From Physcomitrium patens (Eukaryota; Streptophyta; Bryopsida; Funariales; Funariaceae): a stretch of 64,000 bases of DNA. Position 1 is the stretch's first letter. The number at the start of each line of letters is the position of its first letter. Made by a program: the position numbers and the translations under genes. This document shows, piece after piece, positions 35,047 to 46,023 of the stretch. The stretch spans positions 4,567,477 to 4,631,476 of the forward strand of contig NC_037255.1 in the NCBI RefSeq assembly GCF_000002425.4, read 5' to 3'. The notes below the pieces were generated by a model. That model ran no database searches, was not told the DNA's origin, and was given only the letters and a program-made list of their open reading frames with translations.

Positions 35047-36396
35047 TGTCGTATTACGTGCTTTCCTGCTCGAGAATGCGTCGGGCATCTGGCTGTAGAA
35101 GGTAGTATGGAGATTCGTCGATAGTCAAGTAGTCTATCAGTTTTGACTGCTGAAATATAAACGACTGCAACAATGTACCGTAAAACTATACAGATGCTCT
35201 TCGACTGCTTGTCGAAGTCCTTTTTGCCCCAGCCGGTAGGTCTCTAGACGTTACAGAGAATCCCGAACAATCCAAACTATTAATCTTCAATACCGCTTTA
35301 TACTTACGATCTTGTATCCACAGACTGTCTTGTTAGATTAACCCAATAAATTTCATTCACTTCCCATACTCAATCCTATAGACGCCCTTTTAATCCTTCA
35401 ATCACAGACGTAACTCGATTTTACAAAACAGTCAAGAGTATTCAAACTCACTTCATTGAAAATCCCGATTCACCATTACAATACTGACTTCAGCAGCGAT
35501 TGCCTCAGTCTTCCCAAAACTCTACGAAGAAAAAAATCCAAATTCTATGTCTTTCCTTCCCCGACCCGAAGCATGAAGCTCCTCTCTCTAATTCCTTTGA
35601 TCTTCAAAAACCTCCAATGAAAACCGAACTAGTAACCTTGCAAAAGCTTGAAAACTAGCTCCCCCCGATTCCCAGAGAAAAAAAACCCTCCTTTTCAAAA
35701 CTATATCCCCCTTAACCTTATCCTCTGAATTTCTTCAATCTTCCATCTTAGATCCGAAATTGGCTCTCACCGTCAAGCTTGGATCCAAAATTGGCTCTCG
35801 CCGTCAAGCTTGGATCTAAAATTGGCTCTCGTCGTCAGAGCTTTCTCCTCCGTTTTTATCTTTAAGAAATCCATTTACCGAAAACAATATTCCCTGAAAC
35901 GGCACAGAGAACAGGACAGCTTGAAACAGAATCGAACTCCGTAATCGGGACAACATTGAGTCGCCCGACCAATTCAGGTCTCATATTGGATAAGAGTCCA
36001 GTAGTAACCTGGATGTTCCCGTAATTGGGTCAAATTGGTCCTCGCGTCGGATTGGCTAAGACCCGTAGTAAGACCTGGATTTCCCGTAATTGGGTTGACC
36101 GGCCAATTCATGTCTCATATTGGATAAGAGGACCCGGATTGGATTCTCGAAATTGGATCCAATTGGCTCTTCGAACCCGTCGTGTGAATTGATCCTTCTC
36201 TTCCTGCTAACTCCCGTTATTAGAATCGAATGGAGTATTTCAGTATGCCCCGGTTGACTGTAATGGAGTGACTGAACCTAACCACTCAGTATTTGGACTA
36301 AAGTTGGTCGATGCTCCCAATATTCGAGGTAACTAAATATTAATAAAATTCCCCTTTCTTTTTATTTTCACTGTATACTCGTGTTACAACACGACA
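35047..36396 (-). repeat. 3' LTR of element D
   Basis: 1350 bp, nearly identical to 42380-43735. Contains internal repetition: three copies of a unit with AATTGGCTCTC.CCGTCA at about 35757-35840 and a duplicated 'gtaattgggt/gtctcatattggataaga' block at about 35960-36150. Confidence 0.9.
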
Positions 36397-36412
36397 TCCA
36401 CCCTCTCTGAAC
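36397..36412 (-). other. Polypurine tract of element D
   Basis: Minus strand reads CAGAGAGGGTGGA directly before the 3' LTR. Confidence 0.7.
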
Positions 36413-36458
36413 CTGTGCATCCTCCGGTATGCACCAATTTACCCAATTGCTGTTTGAT

Positions 36459-36935
36459 TCAGAATATATCCTCTACGTATTTGTCCAGTTCGTCTTCGTC
36501 ACCTTCATTATCCAAATCACTTTCATCTTCTTGCTGCGGAATCTCTATACCTTCATTAAGGTCTTCCATATTCATCTCTGCGTGTCTTCGTTTAAATATT
36601 TTTACTCGCTTCTCTGCAATTGATATTTTCAATTTTGTACCATCTAACTCCCGTAACGAGTTAGTCGCATTATCATGAACTGTTGTTACCACATATGGTC
36701 CAAACCAACGTTTTGAAAATTTCCGCAAAGTACTATGTTGAATATCCAGACTATTGTCATAAACAAGTATCCAGTCACCTTTCTCGATTACTTTTGGTCT
36801 CAATCGATGTTGCTTATCGAATCGCGCCTTGTTTTGTAACCTTGCTCTTTTTAACCTTCCCAATGCTATCTGGACATCTTCTGTTCTTTGCTCCAATTGT
36901 CGAATCCTAATAGCCAGAAGTTCTTCTCTTGTCAA
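36459..36935 (-). pseudogene. Element D: integrase C-terminal (GPY/F-like) region
   Basis: 158 codons. A basic helical stretch (MTREELLAIRIRQLEQR, RARLQNKARFDKQHRLRP) leads to GDWILVYDNSLD and RKFSKRWFGPYVVTTVHD, the GPY/F module of Ty3/gypsy integrases, then LRELDGTKLKI and a strongly acidic tail (QQEDESDLDNEGDEDELDKY). No chromodomain follows. Part of the same polyprotein as the integrase core upstream, with the frame broken around 36940-37040. Confidence 0.75.
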
Positions 36936-37043
36936 TCCATCTTCCTATGGTAGCATACTCCAAGTAAGTATCTTTTCTTCAATCGGCATAATTAGTTTTT
37001 GACCTGTCATAAGTTCTACTGGCATATATCCTGTCACCGAGCT

Positions 37044-37776
37044 TTATGTTGTTCGATCAGCCCATAATGCAAATGACAAAAGCCGTGGCCACTTTTTAAC
37101 TTTCCCATTACAAACTTTAACCAATGCTTTCACAATCACTGGGTGACCACGTTCGCTTTTTGCATTCCCTTCTGGATTATAAGCAGTAGTCAGTGATAGT
37201 TTAACTCCACATCTTTCAAAGAACTTACGAGCTTCTTGTGCATTTAATTCTCCACGATCTACAGTGATTTTTCCTACGCACCCGTAACGGCAAATGACAT
37301 CTTCAAGCAAAAACCTACAAATCCCCTCTGTAGATTTTGTCCTTAATGCTCTTCCTTCTACTTGATTTGATAAATCTTCACGAGCTAAAACCAAATATCT
37401 CATCTGCCATAACCCAACCGGCATAATAACCAAATCAACAACCCATTTAAAATGAATAGCCAGAGGATATGTAGGATGAAGACCATCTCGGTGTCGGATA
37501 TTAGAATACGATTGACAGATTTCACATGACTCTACAAATGAGAGCACATCTCGATACATATTTTTCCACCAATATCATTCCTTGAGTTTAGCAAAAGTAG
37601 CCCAGATTCCTCTATGCCCTGTCCATAAACTATCATGAAACTCCTTTAATAATTTTAGTTTTTCTTCCCTTTTGCATATCACTCGTTGTGGCATCCCAAT
37701 TCCTTTCTTCGGTCTCTTCCATAAGAATCCATCTCGAAGTAAAAATCCATATGCTTTTTTTCTTATTTGTTTGAAT
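37044..37776 (-). pseudogene. Element D: integrase zinc finger and catalytic core
   Basis: Zinc-binding HHCC region from about 37700 (HDSLWTGHRG ... CEICQ), then the core with first Asp in VVDLVIMP, second in TVDRGELN and Glu in NPEGNAKSERGH. One in-frame TGA at about 37577, between KE and YWWK, where CGA (Arg) would continue the frame. The ORF from 37559 downward is otherwise open. Confidence 0.75.
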
Positions 37777-37787
37777 TTTTCTGTAGG

Positions 37788-38396
37788 TCAATTCCCCTGC
37801 TTAGTCAAGGTATTCAAATAATGACCAATATCCAATAATTCTCCTTCATAAGATCCTTCAAGAAATAGCTTGTCTTCTCCGTTGAGATTTGATATTGAAT
37901 AGAATTTCAATCCGACGTTATCAATGTCTTCAACCATTTCGTCCTCCCTCTCGTATCTTGCTCGAGATAGCATGTCTGCTACTAAATTGTCCTTTCCAGT
38001 GATATGCTTAAATTCTGGATTTAGTGACTTAATATAAGCAATCCATCTCAACATTGCAATATCTGGCGTTGAACAGTTAGTAATCATTCCAAGCAATGGC
38101 AAGCAATCTGTTTGAATTACTACTACTGCCCCAATCAAATAGTCCTTTTCAGCTTTCATAGCCGAAATGACTCTCCAAAGTTCTCTTTTGACTTGCGAAT
38201 ATGCACGCTGACGAATACTTAAATCTTTAGTCCCAAATCGAACTGCAAATCTACTCCCATTTGAATCATCTCGACCCACAGCCCATCCAACGGCAATTGG
38301 ACTAGCGTCTACAGTAAGAATCATTGGTCTATTGCACTTATAATCAATCTTCCTCAATATTGGAGGTGACATCAATAATTTCTTCAATCTTCGCAT
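37788..38396 (-). pseudogene. Element D: RNase H domain
   Basis: Continuation of RT. Shows RNase H landmarks ILTVDASPIAVGWA, RQRAYSQVKREL, and VIQTDCLPLLGMI with the catalytic Asp and Glu in place, followed by the connection to integrase (HITGKDNLVADMLSRA). Joined to RT except for one stop at about 38493. Confidence 0.8.
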
Positions 38397-38492
38397 TGCC
38401 TGAATATGCCTTTCTTCCCATTTAAATCGGTAATCCTTGCGTAACAGTTCATATAATGGATCCGCTATGTGAGCAAAATGAAGGATCCAGAT

Positions 38493-39857
38493 TCAATAAA
38501 ATACACATGCACCCAAAAACATGCGAACCTCTGTTAAAGAATCACAATCCTCTTTCATCCTTCTAATTACATCAACTTTAGTCGGATCTGGTTTTCTTCC
38601 GTAAGATCCACATAAATGTCCAAAAATTACAACCTCTCGTACTCCAAATACGGACTTCATACCCGATAATGTAAGATGAACTTCTCCAAGCCGAGTTAAA
38701 ATCTTTTCACAATCTTGTATATGATCAACAACATAACTGCGACACCCCCTCATATCTAAAGTTTCATCCTTGTCTCCTTCTCTGCACCTTTTTATAGGAA
38801 CATCATCCAGAAAAGGCATAGTCTTTTCCGGAATAAAATCTCTCAATACCTTATTCATCCCATTCATCATATGCGCAACTGAGTTGGTCGCGCCTTGAGG
38901 AAGAGTGCACATTCTAACCAATCCAAGCGGTGTCCTCATCGTTGTCATATCTCTACTTCCTTCGGCAAGTTGAAATTGATCATAACCTGAATACAAATCA
39001 CCCATTGAATAGATCGCCCTTCCAGCAAATGCCTCAGCAAATTCATCCACAATAGGTCCAATTCCTGCATTCTTGATAGTTACAGCATTTACCGGCTGCA
39101 TATCTTGAATAAACCGTAGTGACCCATTCTTCTTAGGTACCATAAACCATCGACTAGAATACGGCGCAATTGAAGGTTCCAATATTTTCATCTTTATCTT
39201 TTCTTTCAATAGTTCCACCAATTTAGGTAAATGTGCCCTCGGTACTGGAATCGGTCTTAGATTCCAAGGTACATGCGGTACAGTGAAGATAACCATAGAT
39301 GTTATAATATTTGGATCCACACACCCAATTTCATGAGATTCGAAGGCAAACGATCTACCTTGTTTAGCCAACATCTTTTTGAAGCAAGTAATTTCCTCCG
39401 GCAATAAAGAACCATCAGAACCAATCTTCAATTCTTCAAAAGTCTCTTCAGTAAACTGATGTCCAATACTCATTGGATCTCTTAAACTTGCTTCTTTTGA
39501 TGCTTCTCCCATTTGTTCTTTAGAATCCTCTAGTAATGGTCCGGCAACAGGCTTTACCTTCTTATCTGCCGTTTTATATCTCGTCTCTACTGTGACTTCT
39601 GGTGCTTGAAAAGATTCAAGTATGGTATAAACCTCTCTCGAATGAATCTCAACAATCTTATCATTATCCCCTAACCCAATAGATGTAATGAATTCCAATG
39701 AATCTTTCAGTCCATTTTCTTCATGAACACTCCAAATCCTCTCATCATCTTGCAATGCACCTATCTTGCATAATTGTCCTTTAATATTATATAATCTTTT
39801 TCTTTCTCTTCTTTTAAAATCATCAACTTTCTTATACATAATATTTCCATTCTCCAA
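38493..39857 (-). pseudogene. Element D: reverse transcriptase
   Basis: 454 codons. A spacer (MYKKVDDFKRRERKRLYN) precedes the RT fingers and palm: RPIPVPRAHLPKLVELLKEK, APYSSRWFMVPKKNGSLRFI, QDMQPVNAVTIKN, YSMGDLYSGYDQFQLAEGSR, CTLPQGATNSVAHM and the active site FLDDV (a variant of YxDD with both Asp). Then IFGHLCGSYGRKPDPTKVDV. The ORF ends at a TGA in ...ACVFY*IWILHFAHIADPLYE, where Arg (CGA) would continue into the RNase H frame. The pol frame is open upstream of 39857 and overlaps the gag stop in the -1 frame relative to gag, so expression would need a -1 frameshift unless an indel caused the offset. Confidence 0.85.
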
Positions 39858-39934
39858 TATACCAATAAAACTCGCATCAAAGGTACCTTCATCTCGCGAG
39901 AGTACCTCCTCTTTTGTACCTCCATAATCTCGCT

Positions 39935-42307
39935 TTACAGTGGTACTTCCCTAAAATCCTTAAATCCTTCAACAATCTTTGGCAATGGTTTCTCCCTCAA
40001 CCTATCTCGATTCCGTTCATGGTTAGGAGGCACTGTTAGAAATTGTACAACTTTCCTTCCATCTTCGCTCCGTACCCTTGCATAAGCAGAACCATCGTCA
40101 AGTACTTTTGTTTCCATCCATGTTGCCGTGATATAAGGTTGTCCTAAAATCAACGGATAAGACATTGTATCTTGAACGAAGAAATGTTGCTCCGTCGCAA
40201 CATCCCCAATCCGAATTTTGACATCTGGACAAGCTCCATATAATTCGCCCTGTGTGTTATTAGCTGCTCGTATTGCCCATCCATGTTCCATATCAATTGG
40301 CCATTTTTGCTTCTTATAAAGATCTTTAGACATGAGATTTATTTCAGAACCATGGTCGACCAAAGCAACTATTGGTTCATCTATATCTCCTACCTTCACC
40401 AATACCTCAGTAGTTGCCCTTGTCCAATGCTTTCGAGTATAATGGCTCAAAGTTTCTATTTCCTTGTCACTAGAATCTTCGAAACGTACTCGCTGATTAT
40501 ACCCATTCTTTTCATTTGTTGGTTGCTTGTAACCAATATCAACCTCTTCTTCATCTCTACATATTCTTGCATCAATAGCATGACTCATTCCAGTTTCGCC
40601 CATTAATTGCCTCTTTCGCTTAATGCTGTCAATGATAACATCATGAAACTCCTTCTTTGCAATTCCCAAGACTTCTTTCAATGTGAATTCCACCTTAGCA
40701 TTTAATATACGTTCTTCCAACACCCCTTTCAAATTTGTTGCCGCTTCAATATTAGAAAGTAGCTTATAGGCAATTGATTTGCCCTTATCTTTTGTCTCCG
40801 TTGTTTTTTCTCCCAATGATGCTGAGGTATCCTTTACAGGCAATTCTTGTGAAGCTGCCTCCCGAGCCTTGTCTCCTCGAGTTTGCCTCTTAAAAGAATT
40901 TCCTTCTCTAGTATCATCAAAATTTCCTCGTCTCTTTTCTTCCATCAAAGCTTCATGTTGGCTCTTAGCAATATATGCATGAACTGAAAGAGACTCAACA
41001 GGATCCTCCCAACCTGTTCTACCTCGTATTGTAGCTGCAGTTCTCAATAACGCTTCTCGAGGTAATTTCCCTTCTTGCATTGTAGAAATGGCAGAAGCCC
41101 AAAACTCACTAGTTTCTGTACTTCCACCAATTTCATCATCTACTCTAGTACTATAACTTGCACTTTCTCGTGCTATTGTTTCATGCTCTTTTAAGTAATC
41201 TTGAACGAATGCTCTCATTCCTCCCTTGCCAAAATTGGTTTGAAGAAGATCCTCTCTATTTTTCAATGCTATCTTCCCATCTTTCCAGCAAATAATTCCC
41301 TGTCGTATCATATTATTAAATTCATTGCAATCTTTTCTAATGTGTGAAGCATCATCACACCAAATGCATCTTTGTACATATCCTTGTTTTGAAACATTCT
41401 TCGAATTATTTATAGAAGTATTCTCTTTAAGTCTTGCCAATTTGATTTCAAGATCTCGCATTCCTCGTATAATTTCTTCCATCTCCATATCTGCTTTCTT
41501 TGATAAGGATGTCGAAGGTTGAACTGTAGGCATTGTTGGTGGTGTTGTACGTACTAGAGCTTTGGGTACTTGTACTGCTTTCGGAATATTACTCCTATCC
41601 TTACTCCTTTCTTTTATTGTAAGCAATCCCACCGCATCTTCAACGTTCTTCCACTTCGTTGTCAATCCTTCATCTTCTTCTTTGTCTTCAAGAAGGGGTT
41701 CTAATTTCTCTTGCAATTCTCCATCAGCAGCTTGAAGAAATAGATCAACTTTGCTCGGCTCCAATGTCAATTTTTCTACCTTCGATAATTGAGAGTACTG
41801 CCTCTCAAATTTCCTTAGTAGCTCTGTTGCTTGCAAATTCTTATTGGGCCGTTCAATCCATCCCAGAAACAGCTTCTTAGTAACGCGATCAGCATCTTCT
41901 AAGAAATATTCGTCTTTCAATGCATGTGAAAAATCCTCCCATGAATTCCCATAACGATCCGTAATCGATGTAATGTGGTCCTTTATCTCCGGTATCGTGG
42001 CAAGTTCAAATAGTGCAACCATCTTTTTCTCAGAAACTCGATTTAATTCCATTTCACGAACATAACATCTTAAATACCTTGAAATATTCCTCCCATCAAA
42101 TTGATCAATTTTATTGACCACTGCTTGCAATGCTTTGGTTGCCAAAGCTTCCTTTCGATCATTGCTTTGCTGTTGCTGCATTGACAATGAGAAGGCTTGA
42201 AACAAACTAGCAATAGATGGATCCATGTGCATACCTTGTCCTTTAGAAGACTCCCCACCAGAAACTCCTTCCAAAAATCCTTCAAAATTTTTATTTTCGT
42301 TTTCCAT
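39935..42307 (-). CDS. Element D: gag with zinc knuckle and protease
   Basis: Uninterrupted ORF of 790 codons starting with ATG at 42305-42307, about 70 bp inside the 5' LTR. N-terminal half is capsid-like and helical (SRYLRCYVREMELN, WEDFSHALKDEYF). A zinc knuckle of CX2CX4HX4C spacing lies at residues 314-327 (CIWCDDASHIRKDC). Charged linkers follow, with LKEVLGIAKKEFHDVIIDSI near residues 560-580. A retropepsin-like protease starts at about residue 647 (VALVDHGSEINLMS, catalytic Asp651; DHG in place of the usual DSG/DTG) and has the typical ILGQPYI later. The intact frame shows D inserted recently compared with A and C. It packages retroelement RNA in the cytoplasm if expressed. Confidence 0.85.
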   Translation of the reverse strand: MENENKNFEGFLEGVSGGESSKGQGMHMDPSIASLFQAFSLSMQQQQSNDRKEALATKALQAVVNKIDQFDGRNISRYLRCYVREMELNRVSEKKMVALFELATIPEIKDHITSITDRYGNSWEDFSHALKDEYFLEDADRVTKKLFLGWIERPNKNLQATELLRKFERQYSQLSKVEKLTLEPSKVDLFLQAADGELQEKLEPLLEDKEEDEGLTTKWKNVEDAVGLLTIKERSKDRSNIPKAVQVPKALVRTTPPTMPTVQPSTSLSKKADMEMEEIIRGMRDLEIKLARLKENTSINNSKNVSKQGYVQRCIWCDDASHIRKDCNEFNNMIRQGIICWKDGKIALKNREDLLQTNFGKGGMRAFVQDYLKEHETIARESASYSTRVDDEIGGSTETSEFWASAISTMQEGKLPREALLRTAATIRGRTGWEDPVESLSVHAYIAKSQHEALMEEKRRGNFDDTREGNSFKRQTRGDKAREAASQELPVKDTSASLGEKTTETKDKGKSIAYKLLSNIEAATNLKGVLEERILNAKVEFTLKEVLGIAKKEFHDVIIDSIKRKRQLMGETGMSHAIDARICRDEEEVDIGYKQPTNEKNGYNQRVRFEDSSDKEIETLSHYTRKHWTRATTEVLVKVGDIDEPIVALVDHGSEINLMSKDLYKKQKWPIDMEHGWAIRAANNTQGELYGACPDVKIRIGDVATEQHFFVQDTMSYPLILGQPYITATWMETKVLDDGSAYARVRSEDGRKVVQFLTVPPNHERNRDRLREKPLPKIVEGFKDFREVPL

Positions 42308-42379
42308 AAAAATAAAGATTAAATCAACCGAAATCCAATACCTTCCACCTCAAGCTTTCATGTTGGGTTCACCACTTTT
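42308..42379 (-). other. Element D leader with putative primer-binding site
   Basis: The leader next to the 5' LTR reads, on the minus strand, AAGTGGTGAACCCAACATGA. A TGG start a few bases from the LTR is where a tRNA primer-binding site belongs, but I cannot assign the tRNA. Confidence 0.4.
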
Positions 42380-43735
42380 TGTCGTATTACGTGCTTTCTT
42401 GCTCAAGAACGCGTCGGGCGTCTGGCTGTAGAAGGTAGTATGGAGATTCGTCGATAGTCAAGCAGTCTATCAGTTTTGACTGCTGAAATATAAACGACTG
42501 CAACAATGTACCGTAAATCTATACGGATGCTCTTCGACTGCTTGTCGAAGTCCTTTTTGCCCCAGCCGGTAGGTCTCTAGACGTTACAGAGAACCCCGAA
42601 CAATCCAAACTGTTAATCTTCAATACCGCTTTGTACTTACGATCTTGTATCCACAGACTGTCTTGTTAGATTAACTCAATAAATTTCATTCACTTCCCAT
42701 ACTCAATCCTATAGACGCCCTTTTAATCCTTCAATCACAGACATAACTCGATTTTACAAAACAATCAAGATTATTCAAACTCACTTCATTGAAAATTCCG
42801 ATTCACCATTACAATACTGACTTCAGCAGCGATTGCCTCAGTCTTCCCAAAACTCTACGAAGAAAAAAATCCAAATTCTATGTCTTTCCTTCCCCGACCC
42901 GAAGCATGAAGCTCCTCTCTCTAATTCCTTTGATCTTCAAAAACCTCCAATGAAAACCGAACTAGTAACCTTGCAAAAGCTTGAAAACTAGCTTCCCCTG
43001 ATTCCCAGAGAAAAAAAAAAAAAACCCCCCTTTTCAAAACTATATCCCCCTTAACCTTATCCTCTGAATTTCTTCAATCTTCCGTCTTAGATCCGGAATT
43101 GGCTCCCACCGTCAAGCTTGGATCCAAAATTGGCTCTCGCCGTCAAGCTTGGATCCATAATTGGCTCTCGCCGTCAGAGCTTTCTCCTCCGTTTTTATCT
43201 TTAAGAAATCCATTTACGGAAAACAACGTTCCCTGAAACGGCACAGAGAACAGGACAGCCTGAAACAGAATCGAACCCCGTAATCGGGACAACATTGAGT
43301 CGCCCGACCAATTCAGGTCTCATATTGGATAAGAGTCCAGTAGTAACCTGGTTGTTCCCGTAATTGGGTCAAATTGGTCCTCGTGTCGGATTGACTAAGA
43401 CCCGTAGTAAGACCTGGATTTCCCGTAATTGGGTTGACCAGCCAATTCAGGTCTCATATTGGATAAGAGGACCCGGATTGGATTCTCGAAATTGGATCCA
43501 ATTGGCTCTTCGAACCCATCGTGTGAATTGGTCCTTCTCTTCCTGCTGACTCCCGTTATTGGAATCGAATGGAGTATTTCAGTATGCCCCGGTTGACTGT
43601 AACGGAGTGACTAAACCTGACCACTCAGTATTTGCACTGGAGTTGGTCGATGCTCCCAATATTCGAGGTAACTGAATATTAATAAAATTCCCCTTTCTTT
43701 TTATTTTCACTGTATACTCGTGTTACAACACGACA
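42380..43735 (-). repeat. 5' LTR of element D
   Basis: 1356 bp, partner of 35047-36396. An A-run (about 43010-43024) is longer than in the partner. About 15 differences in the first 470 bp. Confidence 0.9.
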
Positions 43736-43739
43736 CCAG

Positions 43740-44316
43740 CAGGTCAGCAAATAAAGGTTCTTGAGTCGAATCCATCGGTTGTTGGTTCTCCATCTCCTGA
43801 GCATCACAACTACAAAGAAGCTACGAATAAGGATTGAAAGTAAAATGTTATCTTGTATAGATGTTGTTTCTTTTATAAAGAAGGTTTTTATTTTGATTTT
43901 GATGGATGTCGTTGATGAAAAGCTTCCTCCGCCTTTGCTGCATTTGCAAGATTTTTTATTGGCTCTCATGTGCGTTCACTAATATCAAATCCATGCCAAT
44001 GGACAAGATATTCCAATTTATTTCGGCGCCACCTTGAATCTAAGACTTGTTCTACTTCAAACTCTTCATTATTGTCCACTTCTATAAGAGGAGGTGGAGC
44101 TTGTCGTCTTCTTGGTATGTACACTATCTTGTATGGTTCAAGAAGAGACACGTGGAATACTAGATGGATTTTCATTGTCTCCGATAGATGTAAACAATAT
44201 GCAACTAGATTGATTTGTGCAGAAATAGAAAATGGTCCAAGTCTTCGATAGTCCAACTTGTCACAAGAATGAATGGTCTTGATATTACAACGAAGTAGCC
44301 ATACCTTATCATCCAA
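43740..44316 (-). pseudogene. Element A: integrase tail and chromodomain
   Basis: From 44316 leftward: a basic tail, KLDYRRLGPFSISAQIN, LVFHVSLLEPYKIVYIP, then the chromodomain EFEVEQVLDSRWRRNKLEYL and VHWHGFDISERTWEP (about 44040-43955), whose Tyr, Trp and Glu positions fit CHD-type chromodomains. These domains target integration to heterochromatic histone marks in chromoviruses. The frame is lost after the chromodomain; element D is inserted about 230 bp further on. Confidence 0.75.
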
Positions 44317-44694
44317 GAGGAATGGTAGTTGTTCCTTTCGATAGACATCCGCATTGACTTTTTATTGTTCTTGAGCCTCTTTTAACTGCGCCTTCATCAT
44401 TGCATGTAACTTTGATAAATGAATCGCCAAATCTTTTGCAGTAGGATTATCAACTTTTGAAAAGTCAAAAGTATCAAGTCATGGATGATAACCATAATTA
44501 ACAAAGAAAGGTGTTTGTTTTGTAGAAGAATGTACCGTATTATTGTAAACAAACTTTGCTAATGGCAAAAGAGTTGTCCAATCATCTTATTGATAGTGAA
44601 TGGTACATTTTAAATATTACTCCAAAACTTGATTAACACGCTCCGCTTGTCCATCAGTTTGAGGATGGAATGTCGAAGATAGTTTTATATCCAC
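44317..44694 (-). pseudogene. Element A: integrase core, C-terminal part
   Basis: Links the catalytic core to the chromodomain tail. The minus-strand translation is broken by stops but keeps fragments such as the QTDGQAERVN-like region (near 44640-44670). The catalytic Glu lies here. Confidence 0.5.
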
Positions 44695-45378
44695 TTATAG
44701 AATCTTGAAAAGAGTCCGCCAAAATCTTGATACAAATTGAGTTCTCCTATCTGATATAATATCCTTGAGTAATCCATGATAGCGATAGATATTATCAAGA
44801 AAGAGCTTAGCTATTTCTTCACCTGTAATAGATTTTGTACATGGTACAAAGTATGCCATCTTGATAAAATGATCTACTATCACAAATATAGAGTCATAAG
44901 AACATGAGATTAGAAGATCTATGATAAAGTCCATAGAAACAGAAGACCATGGTTGTTTTGAAATGAATAATGGTTGAAAAAGTCCAAAAGGTCGATGACA
45001 AGGAGTTTTTGATCTTGAGCAAACATCACATGATTGTACAAAATCTTTGACTGCCTTCGATATTTGAAGCCACCAAAAATTCCTAGATATCAGCTCCAAA
45101 ATCTTATTGTATCCAAAATGTCCTGCTACTCAGAAGTCGTGACGAGCTTAAAGAATATGTAAACATGCTTCTCCTTGTGGAACATATAGGCATCCTTCGA
45201 AATAGAGTAGGTTATTCTTGAACTCGAATTTAGAGGGATCATGAGATTTAGAAGAATTATTCTTGATATCATGAACAAGAGGGTCTAAAGACATACTTAA
45301 CTGGACTTGCTTGAAAAAAGTTAAATCAATAGTCAATGTTGATTTTATTGCTTGAAGATGAAATTGCTCTGACTTCAA
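44695..45378 (-). pseudogene. Element A: integrase zinc finger and core
   Basis: Upstream linker (45378-45148), then CDVCSRSKTPCHRPFG of the zinc finger, PWSSVSMDFIIDLL with the first catalytic Asp, VIVDHFIKMAYFVPC and IISDRRTQFVSRFW with the second Asp (SDRG changed to SDRR). Stop codons lie between the two ORF pieces. Confidence 0.75.
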
Positions 45379-45390
45379 GAGAATCGTTCT

Positions 45391-45861
45391 TTATTGCTCA
45401 AAAGCTACATCTCTTTCTTTTGATGCAAGATAAGAATGTCTAAACAAGGCATCAGAAAAATCTTCTTGTTTTTTTGGTCGATAAGTGATGATGAACTCGA
45501 ATCTTGATAAAGACATGCTCCAACGAGCTTGACGATGATTTAACACGCATATTGACATGAAATACTCAAGGTTCTTGTGATCCGTATATATGGTGACTGG
45601 ATTGGAAGCACCTTCTAGATAATGATACCATTCTTGAAAAGAATCCACAATTGTAATAAGTTCTTTGTCATAGATCTTATAATTGATTTTTGCTGCTGAG
45701 AATTTTCTTGAATGAAAGGCTACTGGATGAAGTTTGTCATCTGTTCCCATTTGTGATAAAACCACACCTAGAGCAAAGTCTGATGCATCAGTTTCCATAA
45801 AGAATGCTTTGGAAAAATTAACACGATACAAGATTGATGCAGAAACAAATGCTATCTTCAA
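45391..45861 (-). pseudogene. Element A: RNase H domain
   Basis: FFMETDASDFALGVVLSQ (first catalytic Asp), VAFHSRKFSAAKINYKIYDK, ELITIVDSFQEWYHYLEG, VTIYTDHKNLEYFM, RWSMSLSRFEFIITYRP: the standard order of Ty3/gypsy RNase H. The reading frame between this and the RT ORF (45862-46023) contains stops. Confidence 0.8.
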
Positions 45862-46023
45862 AGATTCAAAAGAAACTTTCGCTTCTTGATTCTATTAGAG
45901 TTTGTCTTTACAAGTCAAACGTGTAAGTGGAGTTACAACTCGAGAGAAGTCCTTGATGAAGATTCGATAGTAGTTGGCAAATCCCAAAAAACATTGGACA
46001 TCTCTTACCATTTTTGGTATCTT

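Larger units (their letters stand above)
35047..43735 (-). mobile_element. Ty3/gypsy element D, nested in A
   Basis: About 8.7 kb with LTRs of 1350 and 1356 bp that differ by about 3% in the first 470 bp, mostly transitions. The termini TGTCGT and ACGACA are inverted repeats. Flanks CCGG (35043-35046) and CCAG (43736-43739) suggest an imperfect 4-bp duplication. Order on the minus strand: gag-protease (39935-42307), RT-RNase H, integrase with GPY/F-like end. No chromodomain seen. It is more GC-rich than its surroundings, and its integrase (VDRGELN, NPEGNAKSERGH, FALWADRTT) and tail (RKFSKRWFGPYVV, LRELDGT) recall elements of filamentous fungi. It is the youngest layer of the nest but carries at least two pol stops. 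Confidence 0.85.
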
